Shown here piece by piece: positions 40,197 through 50,322 of a stretch of DNA of 64,000 nucleotides (within the stretch, counting starts at the first letter, position 1; every line of letters starts with the position of its first letter). The notes below the pieces were generated by a model. That model was not told the origin of the DNA and did no database searches. It saw nothing but the letters and a program-made list of their open reading frames with translations. Source of the stretch: Acidobacteriota bacterium (GTDB lineage: Bacteria > Acidobacteriota > Vicinamibacteria > Marinacidobacterales > Marinacidobacteraceae); assembly GCA_022826195.1 (NCBI GenBank), contig JAJDVI010000062.1:16752-80751 (forward strand), read 5' to 3'. Position numbers and translations under genes: made by a program.

Positions 40197-41605
40197 GAGG
40201 CCCTCCCGGCGGGCAGGGGTACCCGCGTGCCGATGCCGCGTTCGAGATCGGCGAGTGCAATGAGGAAGTCCGAGACGTAGCGGGCGCGCATCCTCAGGAC
40301 GTCGAGTTGGACGCGTTCACTGTCGAGCAGGTCCAGGACCCCCACCAGACCCGTCTCGTAGGCGGTCTCCGTGGCGTGGAGCGTCTCCTCGGTCTGCGGA
40401 ATGAGCACGGTCTCGAGCAGGGCGAGCTGTTCCTCGATCGTCTCGACCCGGATCATGGCCAGCTCCACCGCGTTCTCCATGGCGTCCTGGGCTTCCTCGA
40501 GGCGCCTTCGATTCGCGGTGAGCCGGTGCCCGGCTTCCTCGACGCCGGCGCGGTAGCTCTCCTTCCACACCGGCAGCGACACCCCCACCGATACGATCAG
40601 CGAGTTCTTGCCGTTGTCCGGCGGAAGCGGACCGAGGACATCCGCCGGGTCGCGGCCGGCGACGTTCATCAGCGCGAGGCTCGCGGTGAAGCGGGGCCGG
40701 AAGTTCATCCCGGCCAGCTCGACCGCGTCCTCGCTCGCCGCGATGAGCGCCGTCGCCGCCCGCAGTTCCTGCCGGTGCCGCTCTCCCAGATCCAGCAGGC
40801 GCGCGCGGTCCAGGCTCACCGCCGGCGGCTCGATGGCGGGAACCTGTGGCACGGCGGTCTCCGGCGACCGGGCGCAGAGCGTGTTGAGGTTCACCGCGAG
40901 TGTCCGGCGCTGGCGCGTGAGCTGTCGCTCCCGGTCGGCGATCCGGGTGAGTTCGGCCTGCAGCCGGATGACCGCCTGCTGGAGGCCCTGGCCGGTGGAG
41001 TAGCGCGCCCGCGCCAGCGTTTCATAGTGCCCGAGGAGCGACCGCTCCTCCTCCAGCAACCGGAGCGCGGCGTCGAGGTAGGCGATGTCGTAGAAGGTCC
41101 GCTTGACCCGGGCGATGACTTCGCGTTCCTCGGCCTGGAGGCGGAGGAGCTGGGCGTCCGCTTCGGAGAGCGCCACCCGGCCGCGCAGATCGCGGGCGCC
41201 GAACCAGGGCAGGGACTGGGTCACCGTGATGCCGCCGGTCTGGGACCCGACCCGGGTCTCCACGCGCCGGAGCGCCTGACTCACGTTGACCGTCGGGTCC
41301 GGGAGGGCCGTGACCTGCGGAACACGCCGGCGGGCGGCCTGGTAGTGCGCCCGGGACGCGAGCAGGGCGGGGTGCCGCCCGATGGCGCTGTCCACACAGC
41401 TTCTGAGCTCGGGTTCCGCGGCGTAGTAGTCAGGTCCTGAGTCGGGACCTGACCCGGGCTGGACTCCTCCGGCCGCCGGGAGAGCCGCCAGGACCGCGGC
41501 CGCGAAGGCGGAGAGGGATCGAAGAGGAAACACGATAGTGAGAATCCGTCGCCAGGCTGCAGCGGGCCGGAGCCAGACCATCGGCGCTGGCTGCCGGCGG
41601 ATCAC
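40193..41605 (-). CDS. TolC-family outer membrane efflux protein
   Basis: DSAIGRHPALLASRAHYQAARRRVPQVTALPDPTVNVSQAL; paired with CusAB; exact start uncertain. Confidence 0.88.
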   Translation of the reverse strand: MIRRQPAPMVWLRPAAAWRRILTIVFPLRSLSAFAAAVLAALPAAGGVQPGSGPDSGPDYYAAEPELRSCVDSAIGRHPALLASRAHYQAARRRVPQVTALPDPTVNVSQALRRVETRVGSQTGGITVTQSLPWFGARDLRGRVALSEADAQLLRLQAEEREVIARVKRTFYDIAYLDAALRLLEEERSLLGHYETLARARYSTGQGLQQAVIRLQAELTRIADRERQLTRQRRTLAVNLNTLCARSPETAVPQVPAIEPPAVSLDRARLLDLGERHRQELRAATALIAASEDAVELAGMNFRPRFTASLALMNVAGRDPADVLGPLPPDNGKNSLIVSVGVSLPVWKESYRAGVEEAGHRLTANRRRLEEAQDAMENAVELAMIRVETIEEQLALLETVLIPQTEETLHATETAYETGLVGVLDLLDSERVQLDVLRMRARYVSDFLIALADLERGIGTRVPLPAGRAS

Positions 41606-41629
41606 CGGGTTGACGGGCCCGGGAACCGC

Positions 41630-41652
41630 CCCGTGCCGGGTTCCGGCACGGG
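41630..41652 (-). promoter_or_regulatory. Perfect GC-rich hairpin upstream of the efflux genes
   Basis: CCCGTGCCGG-GTT-CCGGCACGGG. Confidence 0.4.
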
Positions 41653-41768
41653 CCGCCGGTCGTCAGGGGAGCTGGCCGGGGGCGGCGCCTCCGGGACGCG
41701 CCAGTGAGGCGCGGGCCCGGTCCGGCGACGCTCGGCTCAGCGGGACCGAACGTACGGCGGACGGAGAC

Positions 41769-42119
41769 TCAGATCAGCAGGGCGGCGTGCCGGACGAAGA
41801 GGGGTGGCCGCGGCTCGCGGGGAGGCAAGGGCCCGTCCGGCTGGCGATTCCAGCCGGCAACGGTCCGGATCGGCTCCACGGAGGCGGGCAGGACCGCCGC
41901 CGGACCCGGCTCGGGGGCGAGCAGTTTGGGAACGGTGACCGAGGAACAGCACACGCTCACGCGCTCGGCGTCCGGAGCCGGCTCGGAACCGCCGTGACAG
42001 CTCGCCTCGGCGGGGATTCCGGGCGCCGCCATCAGCGGGCAGACGACCGCGAACGCCAGCACCACGGCAAGCACCGCGGCGGCGAGCGGTTTCCGGCGCG
42101 CCGGCCCGACGTGTTTCAT
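41769..42119 (-). CDS. Small secreted protein preceding the efflux operon
   Basis: Signal-like N-terminus; CHGGSE…VCCSSV…PPLFVRHAALLI; upstream of cus genes on same strand. Confidence 0.6.
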   Translation of the reverse strand: MKHVGPARRKPLAAAVLAVVLAFAVVCPLMAAPGIPAEASCHGGSEPAPDAERVSVCCSSVTVPKLLAPEPGPAAVLPASVEPIRTVAGWNRQPDGPLPPREPRPPLFVRHAALLI

Positions 42120-42182
42120 GCTCTTGCCGAGTATAGACACGCCGATTGCGCCGGCGCGAGTCCGACCTGCCGGCGAAGTCGC

Positions 42183-42947
42183 TCAGACGCCGTCGTCCTG
42201 CCCGCGGGGAGTCCGCTCCCGGGATCCGCGCTGCAGCGGGAAGTACACCCGCGCGATCCACTCCGGGGGGACCCCGGCGAGCCAGGCCCCGAGCGTGAGG
42301 TAGTCGAGGACGGCCGTCGGGACCGCGCCGAGGCGTTGCCAGTGCTCCGTCCCGGTGGTCACCGCCGCTGCGGCGGGTTCGAGCCGGCCGAGGCGGCGGA
42401 GGCGGCGGGCGAGCCCGGCGTCCTCGAGGATGGGCTCCTCGGGGAAGCCGCCCGCCTCCTCGAATGCGCTTCGGGTGGTGAAGATGGCCTGGTCGCCGTA
42501 GGGAAGGTCGAGCCAGCGCGCTCGCCGGTTCGCTCCCCGCGCACCGAAACGGAGCAGCGCCCCGCCGCCCTCGACGCGCTGCGGGAACCAGCCGCCGGCC
42601 ACGCCGGGCCGAGCGAGGATGTTCGTCACTTGTCCCGCTGCCGCGGGCGGCAGCCGGCAGTCGGCGTGGAGGAACACCAGGATGTCTCCCCGGGCGGCGC
42701 GGGCCCCGGCGTTCAACTGGAGGGCGCGTCCCCGCGGGCCGATCTCGACGCGCGCCCCGGCGCGGGCGGCCTCGTCCGCCGTGTCGTCCCGGCTGCCGCC
42801 GTCCACCACCACCACCTCCGCGCCCGGGGGCGCCGAGCGGATGGCGGCGCCGACGCTCCCGGCGCAGTCGAGCGTCGGGACTACGACCGAGATCACGAGG
42901 GAAGAGGCGGAAGTGCGGGCGGGGTCCGCCGCTGCGTTTTTCCGCAC
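42183..42947 (-). CDS. Family 2-like glycosyltransferase (TIGR04283-type)
   Basis: VISVVVPTLDCAGSVGAAI…GAEVVVVDGGSRDDTADEAARAGARV…GRALQLNAGARAARGDILVFLHADCRLP…DQAIFTTRSAFEEAGGFPEEPILED. Confidence 0.85.
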   Translation of the reverse strand: MRKNAAADPARTSASSLVISVVVPTLDCAGSVGAAIRSAPPGAEVVVVDGGSRDDTADEAARAGARVEIGPRGRALQLNAGARAARGDILVFLHADCRLPPAAAGQVTNILARPGVAGGWFPQRVEGGGALLRFGARGANRRARWLDLPYGDQAIFTTRSAFEEAGGFPEEPILEDAGLARRLRRLGRLEPAAAAVTTGTEHWQRLGAVPTAVLDYLTLGAWLAGVPPEWIARVYFPLQRGSRERTPRGQDDGV

Positions 42948-42955
42948 GTTTGGTC

Positions 42956-42985
42956 TTTACCTATCGTCGGGCCCCCCGGTAGAAT
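42956..42985 (+). promoter_or_regulatory. Candidate promoter of nuo operon
   Basis: TTTACC-N18-TAGAAT upstream of nuoA. Confidence 0.35.
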
Positions 42986-43037
42986 CCTGCGCGTTCCGCT
43001 GTCCGGGCTGCCGAGGCGGCGGTTTTTTCGATTATCC

Positions 43038-43466
43038 ATGGGCGAATTCCTCGGACCGCTGGTCGCGATCGCGGTCGGCGTGCTCTTCGTCGGGGTCACC
43101 CTGCTGGTTTCGTCGCTCGTCCGGCCCTCGCTGCCCCTCGACTCGAAGTCGCAACCCTACGAGTGCGGGGAGAACCCGGTCGGCTCGCCCTGGGGCGTGC
43201 AGTTCAACATACGGTTCTACGTCTTCGCCCTCGTGTTTCTCATCTTCGATGTGGAAGCGGTCATGCTCCTGCCCTGGGCGCTCGCCTATCTCGACCTGGG
43301 CCCCGGCGCGCTGGTCGCCGGACTCATCTTCATCGGGATGCTCGTTCTCGGGCTCGCCGACGTCTGGGTGAAGGGCGACCTCGAGTGGGTGCGGGAAGAA
43401 GAGCGGCGCGCCCTCAAGGCGCGTCCGGGAGCCGAGACCTCTTCCGCCCCGGGAGCGGCCGCCTGA
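43038..43466 (+). CDS. nuoA: NADH-quinone oxidoreductase subunit A
   Basis: [45 protein letters not shown]. Confidence 0.95.
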   Translation: MGEFLGPLVAIAVGVLFVGVTLLVSSLVRPSLPLDSKSQPYECGENPVGSPWGVQFNIRFYVFALVFLIFDVEAVMLLPWALAYLDLGPGALVAGLIFIGMLVLGLADVWVKGDLEWVREEERRALKARPGAETSSAPGAAA

Positions 43467-43509
43467 GGCGCGCCGGGTTGTTCCACGGGCCGCTGAACGG
43501 AGACATCGC

Positions 43510-44073
43510 GTGGATCTGATCGGCGCCCTCGGCAAGGGTCTCGGCAAGGACAACGTCGCGCTCACCACGGTGAGCGCGATCGTCAACTGGGCGCGGCTGT
43601 CGGCGCTCTGGCCGATGACCTTCGGCCTCGCCTGCTGCGCCATCGAGATGATGGCGACCGGAGCCAGCCGTTTCGACTGGGACCGGCTCGGCCTCATCCC
43701 CCGGGCGACCCCCCGGCAGTCGGACTGCATGATCGTCGCCGGCACCGTCACCCACAAGATGGCCATCCGCATCAAGACGCTCTACGACCAGATGCCGGAA
43801 CCCAAGTACGTGATCTCGATGGGAAGCTGCGCCAACAACGGCGGCCCCTACTGGCAGTACGGCTACCACGTCGTCAAGGGGGTGGACCAGATCATCCCGG
43901 TGGATGTCTACGTGCCGGGTTGCCCGCCGCGGCCGGAAGCGCTGCTCTACGGGATCATGGCGCTCCAGGACCGGATCCGGGAGAAGTCGCTCCTCGATGA
44001 TCCGCGGGAGGGCCGGCCCCGGCCGGAGCCCGCGAGCCAGCCCGCGGGCCGGATGGTGGAGATGGCCGGGTGA
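43510..44073 (+). CDS. nuoB: NADH-quinone oxidoreductase subunit B
   Basis: [78 protein letters not shown] start. Confidence 0.96.
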   Translation: MDLIGALGKGLGKDNVALTTVSAIVNWARLSALWPMTFGLACCAIEMMATGASRFDWDRLGLIPRATPRQSDCMIVAGTVTHKMAIRIKTLYDQMPEPKYVISMGSCANNGGPYWQYGYHVVKGVDQIIPVDVYVPGCPPRPEALLYGIMALQDRIREKSLLDDPREGRPRPEPASQPAGRMVEMAG

Positions 44074-44621
44074 GCGCCGCTTCCATCATCGAGCGCCTCG
44101 CCGCTCATCTCGGTCTGGAGGAGGGCTCCTTCGAGTCCGATGCGGAGGCGAAGGATCCCTGGGTCCGGATCCCCGGGGACCGGCTGCTGGCGGCGGCCCG
44201 GTTCCTGAAGACGGACCCGGAACTCGACTTCGACACCCTCCACTGCGTCTCGGGGGTGGACTGGCCCGCCGACGATCCGCCGGCCATCGAGGTGGTGTAC
44301 CACCTCACCTCACTCAGCCGGAAGCACTGGATCGTGCTCAAGACCCGGGTGGGCCGCGAAGGAGGGAGCCTTCCGACCCTGGAGACCGTCTGGAAGACGG
44401 CCAACTGGCACGAACGCGAGACCTACGATCTCTTCGGGGTCCGTTTCGAGGGACACAGCGACCACCGGCGCATCCTGCTTCCGGCCGACTGGCCCGGGCA
44501 TCCGCTGCTCCGCGACTGGGAGTGGCCCGAGACCTGGCACAAGATCCCGGTGAAGCCGGGACGGCAGATGACCGAGCGGGCCGAGGGCGGCCAGATGACG
44601 GGCGTGGGCCCGTTCGACTGA
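44070..44621 (+). CDS. nuoC: NADH-quinone oxidoreductase subunit C
   Basis: [50 protein letters not shown]. Confidence 0.93.
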   Translation: MSAASIIERLAAHLGLEEGSFESDAEAKDPWVRIPGDRLLAAARFLKTDPELDFDTLHCVSGVDWPADDPPAIEVVYHLTSLSRKHWIVLKTRVGREGGSLPTLETVWKTANWHERETYDLFGVRFEGHSDHRRILLPADWPGHPLLRDWEWPETWHKIPVKPGRQMTERAEGGQMTGVGPFD

Positions 44622-44637
44622 GGTAGCGGGGATCCGG

Positions 44638-45852
44638 ATGGCCGAGCAGCGTTCTCCCGTCGACGGCGCCCCGCTGGTCACCCTCTACGACGAGGAACTG
44701 CCGCCCGACAACTCCTACGCCTTCTCCCCCGAGGAGCTCGAAGAGGACGAGATGATCCTCAACATGGGGCCCCAGCATCCCTCGACCCACGGGGTGCTCA
44801 GGGTGGAGCTCAAGACCGACGGGGAGATCGTCAAGGACGCCCGGCCGCACATCGGCTACCTGCACCGGAACTTCGAAAAGCACGCCGAGAACATCGACTA
44901 CCAGGGCGTCATCCCCTTCACCGACCGGATGGACTACGTCGGCTCGATGGGGAACAGCCTCGCCTACGCGCTCACCGTCGAGAAACTGCTCGGCATCGGG
45001 GTGGGCGAGCGGGTCGCGGGCATCCGGGTGATCACCGCCGAGCTGCAGCGGATCGCGAGTCACCTCCTGGCGATGGGCACCTACGGGATGGACATCGGCG
45101 CCTTCACGCCGTTCCTGCTCTGCTTCCAGCAGCGCGAGCGGGTCCTCGATCTCTTCGAGTGGCTCTGCGGCGCCCGCCTGCTCTACAACTACAACTGGGT
45201 CGGCGGCGTCTCCCACGACCTGCCCGAGGGCTGGACCGACAAGTGCCGGCGCTTTCTCGACGAGTTCGTGCCGGTGCTGGACGAGGTGGACAAGCTCCTC
45301 AGCCACAACAAGATCTTCATCCGCCGGACCGCCGACATCGGGATCATCACCCCGGCGATGGCGAAGGACTACGCGCTCTCCGGCCCGAACCTCCGCGGGT
45401 CCGGCATCGACTGGGACCTCAGGCGGGACGACCCCTACCTGGGCTACGAGAACTACGACTTCAACGTGGTCGTGGCGGACAGTCCCCACGGCCCCGTCGG
45501 TTCCTGCTGGGACCGGTACTTCGTGCGGGTCCGCGAGATGTACGAGAGCGTCAAGATCGTCCGCCAGGCGCTCGACCGCCTGCCCGCCGAGGGTGACGTC
45601 CACGAGAACGTGCCGCGGTTCGTCCGGCCGCTGGCCGGCGAGGCCTACTGCCGCAGCGAGGCGCCGCGGGGCGAACTGGCCTTCTACATCGTCGCCGAGA
45701 ACAAGAAGCCCATCCCCTACCGGGTGAAGGGACGCTCGCCGTGCTTCGTGGCGATGGGGCTCTTCCACGAGATCACCCGCGGCGAGATGATCGCCGACAT
45801 CATCGCCATCATCGGCAGCCTGGACATCGTCCTCGGAGAGATCGACCGGTGA
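44638..45852 (+). CDS. nuoD: NADH-quinone oxidoreductase subunit D
   Basis: NMGPQHPSTHGVLRVELKTDGEIVKDARPHIGYLHRNFEKHAENIDY; C-terminal GSLDIVLGEIDR. Confidence 0.96.
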   Translation: MAEQRSPVDGAPLVTLYDEELPPDNSYAFSPEELEEDEMILNMGPQHPSTHGVLRVELKTDGEIVKDARPHIGYLHRNFEKHAENIDYQGVIPFTDRMDYVGSMGNSLAYALTVEKLLGIGVGERVAGIRVITAELQRIASHLLAMGTYGMDIGAFTPFLLCFQQRERVLDLFEWLCGARLLYNYNWVGGVSHDLPEGWTDKCRRFLDEFVPVLDEVDKLLSHNKIFIRRTADIGIITPAMAKDYALSGPNLRGSGIDWDLRRDDPYLGYENYDFNVVVADSPHGPVGSCWDRYFVRVREMYESVKIVRQALDRLPAEGDVHENVPRFVRPLAGEAYCRSEAPRGELAFYIVAENKKPIPYRVKGRSPCFVAMGLFHEITRGEMIADIIAIIGSLDIVLGEIDR

Positions 45853-47000
45853 TCACCCGCTTCCGTCAGATCGAGATGCGGCTCATGGGGCCGCTCACGA
45901 TGATCCCCATCGTGCTCTGCCTGGTGGTGCTGGGCACCATCGCGGCGCTCCCGGTGGTCGCGACGATCCTCTCCGAGCTGGTCGCGGACTTCGTGCCGCC
46001 GGCGCTCCAGCACCTGACCATCGTGGTTCTCGGCACTGCCGGTTTCGTCGGCATCCTGGCGCTCAATCCCATCTATTCGATCTGGCTCGAGCGCAAGGTC
46101 GCGGCCCACGTCCAGGACCGGCTCGGTCCGATGCGGGTCGGCTGGCACGGACTGCTGCAGAGCTTCGCCGACGGCGTGAAGCTCCTCTTCAAGGAAGACC
46201 TGGTTCCCCGCGACGCCGACCGCGTGCTGTTCGGGGCGGCGCCCATGCTCGCGGTGGCGAGCGCGTTCGCGGCCTTCGCGATCGTCCCCTGGGGCGTCCG
46301 CGAGGACGGGACGGTGCTCGCGGTCGCGAACCTGAACATCGGCGTCCTCTACTTCATCGCGATCACTTCGCTCGGCGCCCTCTCGGTGCTGATGGCGGGC
46401 TGGGGCTCGAACAACAAGTACGCGCTCTACGGCGGCATGCGGGCGGCGGCCCAGATGGTCAGCTACGAGATCCCCACCGCGATCCTGGTGCTGGTGGTGG
46501 TCGCCCAGGTCGGCAGCCTCTCCATTCCCGAGATCGTGAACGCCCAGGCGGGAGGGATCCTCGGGGTCGGCGACTGGCTGATCTTCCAGCTCTTCCCGCT
46601 CAACCTGATCGCCTTCGTGCTGTTCTTCATCTGCGGCCTCGCCGAGACGAACCGCACCCCGTTCGACATCCCCGAAGCCGAATCGGAGCTCGTGGCCGGG
46701 TTCCACACCGAGTACAGCGGGATGCGGTTCGCATTCTTCTTCCTGGCCGAATACGGGAACATGCTGCTGGTCTCGATGCTGGCGGCGCTGCTCTTCCTGG
46801 GCGGCTGGGTCGGCCCCTTCGGTTCGAACCCGCTCCTCTTCTTCGTCAAGGGGTTCGGTCTGGTGGTGGTCCAGATGTGGCTCCGCTGGACGCTGCCGCG
46901 GCTGCGGGTGGACCAGTTGATGGGAATCTGCTGGAAGTACGTCATCCCGATCTCGTTCTTCCTCCTGGTGGTGACCACCGTCATCAAGGGTCTGTTGTGA
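45849..47000 (+). CDS. nuoH: NADH-quinone oxidoreductase subunit H
   Basis: ERKVAAHVQDRLGPMRVGWHGLLQSFADGVKLLFKED; AETNRTPFDIPEAESELVAGFHTEYSGM. Confidence 0.95.
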   Translation: MITRFRQIEMRLMGPLTMIPIVLCLVVLGTIAALPVVATILSELVADFVPPALQHLTIVVLGTAGFVGILALNPIYSIWLERKVAAHVQDRLGPMRVGWHGLLQSFADGVKLLFKEDLVPRDADRVLFGAAPMLAVASAFAAFAIVPWGVREDGTVLAVANLNIGVLYFIAITSLGALSVLMAGWGSNNKYALYGGMRAAAQMVSYEIPTAILVLVVVAQVGSLSIPEIVNAQAGGILGVGDWLIFQLFPLNLIAFVLFFICGLAETNRTPFDIPEAESELVAGFHTEYSGMRFAFFFLAEYGNMLLVSMLAALLFLGGWVGPFGSNPLLFFVKGFGLVVVQMWLRWTLPRLRVDQLMGICWKYVIPISFFLLVVTTVIKGLL

Positions 47001-47007
47001 GGGGGAC

Positions 47008-47535
47008 ATGAAACGCTATTTCGTTGATCTCTGGGAATCGGTCAGCACCGTCCTCATCGGGATGGGGGTGACCTTCCGCCACCTCTTCACCCGCTCGGTG
47101 ACGCAGCAGTACACCGCCGACGAACTCCCCGAGGAACGCTGGCGCTCCCCGCTGGACATCCCCAAGGAGTCCCTGATGGAGCGCTCGCGGATGAAGCTCC
47201 ACGTGAAGATCGAGGACTGCATCGGCTGCAAGCAGTGCGAGCGCGCCTGTCCGGTGGACTGCATCCACATCGAGAACGAGAAACGGGCCCGGGACGCACC
47301 GCCGATCTTCGCGGCCGACGGGACCGCCATCAAGCAGACGGTGGTCCAGTTCGACATCGACATGTCGCTCTGCTGCTACTGCCAGCTCTGCGTCTTCCCG
47401 TGCCCCACCGACTGCATCCTGATGACGCCCAACTACGAGTTCGGCGGCCAGACGAAGGGCGACCTCCTCTACCGCTACGCGAAGGAGCCGCGGACGCCTC
47501 CCGAGCCGCCGCCGGCCGAGGCCGCCGGCGCCTGA
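47008..47535 (+). CDS. nuoI: NADH-quinone oxidoreductase subunit I
   Basis: Two 4Fe-4S motifs CIGCKQCERACPVDCI and CCYCQLCVFPCPTDCI. Confidence 0.94.
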   Translation: MKRYFVDLWESVSTVLIGMGVTFRHLFTRSVTQQYTADELPEERWRSPLDIPKESLMERSRMKLHVKIEDCIGCKQCERACPVDCIHIENEKRARDAPPIFAADGTAIKQTVVQFDIDMSLCCYCQLCVFPCPTDCILMTPNYEFGGQTKGDLLYRYAKEPRTPPEPPPAEAAGA

Positions 47536-47544
47536 CGGAAGACG

Positions 47545-48054
47545 ATGGAATCCATGGCGTCGGCGGCGATCTTCTACGGGGTCGCCGCGTTGGTGCTCGG
47601 CTCGGCGCTTTACGTGGTGGTCGGGAGGAACCTCGTCCACTCGGCGTTCGCCCTCGTGGCGGCGTTCTTCGGGGTGGCGGTCTTCTACGTCTATCTCGGC
47701 GCCGACTTCCTCGCCGGCGCCCAGGTGCTGATCTACGTGGGGGGCATCCTCACGCTGCTGCTCTTCGGCGTGATGCTCACCAACCGGATCTACAACCTGA
47801 ACCTCCGCTCCGGCGCCATCCAGGTGGTTCCGGGAGCGCTGTCCGCGGGGCTCGTCTTCGCGCTGCTCGTCTGGATCATCCAGTCGGTGGACTGGGGAGC
47901 GATGGACGCGGGTGACCCCGGGCCGACGAGCGAGTCCATCGGGAGGCTGCTGGTGGGCGACTACCTGCTGCCCTTCGAGATCGCCTCGGTCCTGCTGCTG
48001 ATCGCGCTCATGGGCGCCGCCATGCTGGTCCGGCGCCGCGGGAGCCGCTCGTGA
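47545..48054 (+). CDS. nuoJ: NADH-quinone oxidoreductase subunit J
   Basis: RNLVHSAFALVAAFFGVAVFYVYLGADFLAGAQVLIYVGGILTLLLFGVML. Confidence 0.93.
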   Translation: MESMASAAIFYGVAALVLGSALYVVVGRNLVHSAFALVAAFFGVAVFYVYLGADFLAGAQVLIYVGGILTLLLFGVMLTNRIYNLNLRSGAIQVVPGALSAGLVFALLVWIIQSVDWGAMDAGDPGPTSESIGRLLVGDYLLPFEIASVLLLIALMGAAMLVRRRGSRS

Positions 48055-48359
48055 TGATCCCCCTCGAGCACTACCTCTACATCTCGGCGGCGCTCTTCTC
48101 GCTGGGCGTCTTCGGGGTGCTCACCCGGCGGAACGCGGTGAACGTGCTGATGTCCATCGAGCTGATCTTCAACTCGGCGAACATCAACCTCGTCGCCTTC
48201 TCGCGGTTCGTGGAGGGGGCGCTCGGCGGCCAGGTGTTCGCGCTCCTCGTCATCGTGATCGCCGCCTGCGAGGCGGCGGTGGCGCTCGCCATCGTGATGT
48301 CGCTCTACCGGGTCGTGAAACATGTGAACCTCGACGACGCCGCGGAGCTCAAGGGATAG
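48051..48359 (+). CDS. nuoK: NADH-quinone oxidoreductase subunit K
   Basis: LSLGVFGVLTRRNAVNVLMSIELIFNSANINLVAFSRF-type NuoK sequence. Confidence 0.94.
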   Translation: MMIPLEHYLYISAALFSLGVFGVLTRRNAVNVLMSIELIFNSANINLVAFSRFVEGALGGQVFALLVIVIAACEAAVALAIVMSLYRVVKHVNLDDAAELKG

Positions 48360-48371
48360 CCGGGGCAGGTC

Positions 48372-49865
48372 ATGTCGGACGCAGTCCAGAGCCTCTCCCG
48401 GTTCCTGCCCGAACTGATCCTGATGGGAGCCCTCGCCGTCGTGATCGTCGCGGACCTGTTCACCCAGCGGCGTCCGCTCAAGAGCAGCACCGATCTCCTG
48501 AACGGGATCGCCCTGGTGGGGCTGCTCGGCGCCCTCGTGACCTCCTGGCAGGCGCTCGGGGCGGGGGAGGCCCAGCCGCTCTTCGCCTCGATGCTGGCGG
48601 ACGACGGCCTGCTGGGCGTGTTCCGGCCGATCTTCTGCCTCACCTCCATCGTGGTGCTGCTCCTTGGCATGCGCTCGAAGGAGCTGGAGGGAGTCCGGCT
48701 GGGCGAGATGCTGGCACTGCTGCTCACCGTCACCGCGGCGCTCATGTGGATGGCCGGCTCGGTCAACCTGGTGATGATCTACCTCTCGCTCGAGACGGTC
48801 TCGGTGGCCTCCTACCTCATGGTGGGCTACCTGAGTTCGGACCGGCTCTCGAACGAGGCGTCGCTCAAGTACATCCTCTTCGGGGCGGTCTCGACGGGCG
48901 CCATGCTCTTCGGGCTCTCGCTCCTCTACGGGATGACCGGCACCCTCGATCTCTACGGGGTGCGCGCCGCGCTCGCCGAAGGCGCGTTCGGTCCCGGGCT
49001 GCTGTTCGTGCTGATCCTGATCGCCGCCGGAATCGGGTTCAAGATCGCCGCCGCGCCGTTCCACTTCTGGTGCCCCGACGTGTACACCGGGGCTCCCACG
49101 CCGGTCACCGCGTTCCTGTCCGTCGGCCCGAAGGCCGCCGGGTTCGCGGTCCTGATCCGCTTCTTCTACCTGGGAATGGCGGAACCGGCGGGCGGGGGAG
49201 CCATCGCTCCGGTGGGCGGCGCCGACTGGCAGATGCTCCTGATGATGCTGGCGGTCATCACCATGACCCTCGGGAACGTCGCCGCGCTCCTCCAGACGAA
49301 CGTGAAGCGGCTGCTCGCCTACTCGTCGATCGCCCACGCCGGCACCATGCTGATGGCGGCGTGCGTGCTCTCGGTCGACGGTGTGCAGGCCATCGCCGCC
49401 TACCTGGCGATCTACCTCTTCATGAACCTCGGAGCCTTCGCGGTCGTCATCCTGGCCCACCGGGTCACGGGGAGCTTCGAGATCGACAGCTACGCCGGGT
49501 TCTGGAAACGGTCTCCGCTGCTCACCGTCGCCATGGGGATCTTCCTGTTCTCGCTGATGGGGATCCCGCCCTTCGCGGGCTTCCTGGCGAAGTGGTACGT
49601 GTTCGCCGCGGTCATCAACGCCGGGCTGGGCTGGCTCGCCGTCATCGGCGTGCTGAACGCCGCGGTGGCGGCCTTCTACTACGTCAAGGTCCTGCGGGTG
49701 ATGGTGATCGACCAGGAGACCGGCCCCACGCCGGCGCTCGCGTTCAGCCGGCTGGACCTTGCGCTTCTCGTTGTTCTGGTAGTTCCCAACGTTCTTGGAC
49801 TACTATTCTGGGGTTCGCTGGACCGGGTCACCGAGGTTTCGCAGACGCTTCTCGAACTTGGCTGA
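48372..49865 (+). CDS. nuoN: NADH-quinone oxidoreductase subunit N
   Basis: GIGFKIAAAPFHFWCPDVYTGAPTPVTAFLSVGPKAAGFAVLIR typical NuoN. Confidence 0.94.
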   Translation: MSDAVQSLSRFLPELILMGALAVVIVADLFTQRRPLKSSTDLLNGIALVGLLGALVTSWQALGAGEAQPLFASMLADDGLLGVFRPIFCLTSIVVLLLGMRSKELEGVRLGEMLALLLTVTAALMWMAGSVNLVMIYLSLETVSVASYLMVGYLSSDRLSNEASLKYILFGAVSTGAMLFGLSLLYGMTGTLDLYGVRAALAEGAFGPGLLFVLILIAAGIGFKIAAAPFHFWCPDVYTGAPTPVTAFLSVGPKAAGFAVLIRFFYLGMAEPAGGGAIAPVGGADWQMLLMMLAVITMTLGNVAALLQTNVKRLLAYSSIAHAGTMLMAACVLSVDGVQAIAAYLAIYLFMNLGAFAVVILAHRVTGSFEIDSYAGFWKRSPLLTVAMGIFLFSLMGIPPFAGFLAKWYVFAAVINAGLGWLAVIGVLNAAVAAFYYVKVLRVMVIDQETGPTPALAFSRLDLALLVVLVVPNVLGLLFWGSLDRVTEVSQTLLELG

Positions 49866-49925
49866 CCCCGGCGCCGACCTCTTGATCACTCTTCTCGCGC
49901 CTGTCTGAGGAGGCAGCTTCCCACG

Positions 49926-50183
49926 ATGTCTTACTGGATCGCCGAACCCTGCATTGGGACCAAAGATACTGCGTGCGTGGACGTTTGTCCGGTCGATTGC
50001 ATCCACCCCACGAGTGACGAGGACGGGTTCGAGGAAGCCACCCAGCTCTACATCGATCCCGACACCTGCATCGACTGCGGCGCCTGCGAGCCGGCCTGTC
50101 CGGTCACGGCCATCTTCCCGGACGAAGAGTTGCCCGACGAGTGGGCCGACTACCGGGACATCAACACCAACTACTACGCCTGA
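49926..50183 (+). CDS. fdxA: Seven-iron/eight-iron type ferredoxin
   Basis: EPCIGTKDTACVDVCPVDCIH … CIDCGACEPACPVTAIFPDEELPDEW. Confidence 0.93.
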   Translation: MSYWIAEPCIGTKDTACVDVCPVDCIHPTSDEDGFEEATQLYIDPDTCIDCGACEPACPVTAIFPDEELPDEWADYRDINTNYYA

Positions 50184-50193
50184 CCGGGGGAGC

Positions 50194-50231
50194 GCCGGCC
50201 TTCAGGCCGGCACCGCTCCGCAATGCGGAGC
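50194..50231 (+). repeat. Double-hairpin intergenic repeat copy (variant arms)
   Basis: GCCGGCCTTCAGGCCGGC-ACC-GCTCCGCAATGCGGAGC. Confidence 0.75.
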
Positions 50232-50322
50232 GAAAACGCAGGTAGCTGATCCCCTGGATGGCCCGACCGGGAGGAACGGGCTTGATCCCGCCCGGCGCCC
50301 AGTTCACCCTGTCCACCGGAGC

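Noticed and set aside
41441-41465. GTCAGGTCC-N7-GGACCTGAC hairpin
   Set aside because: Falls inside the N-terminal coding region of the TolC-type gene (SGPDSGPD repeat); probably low-complexity coding sequence.
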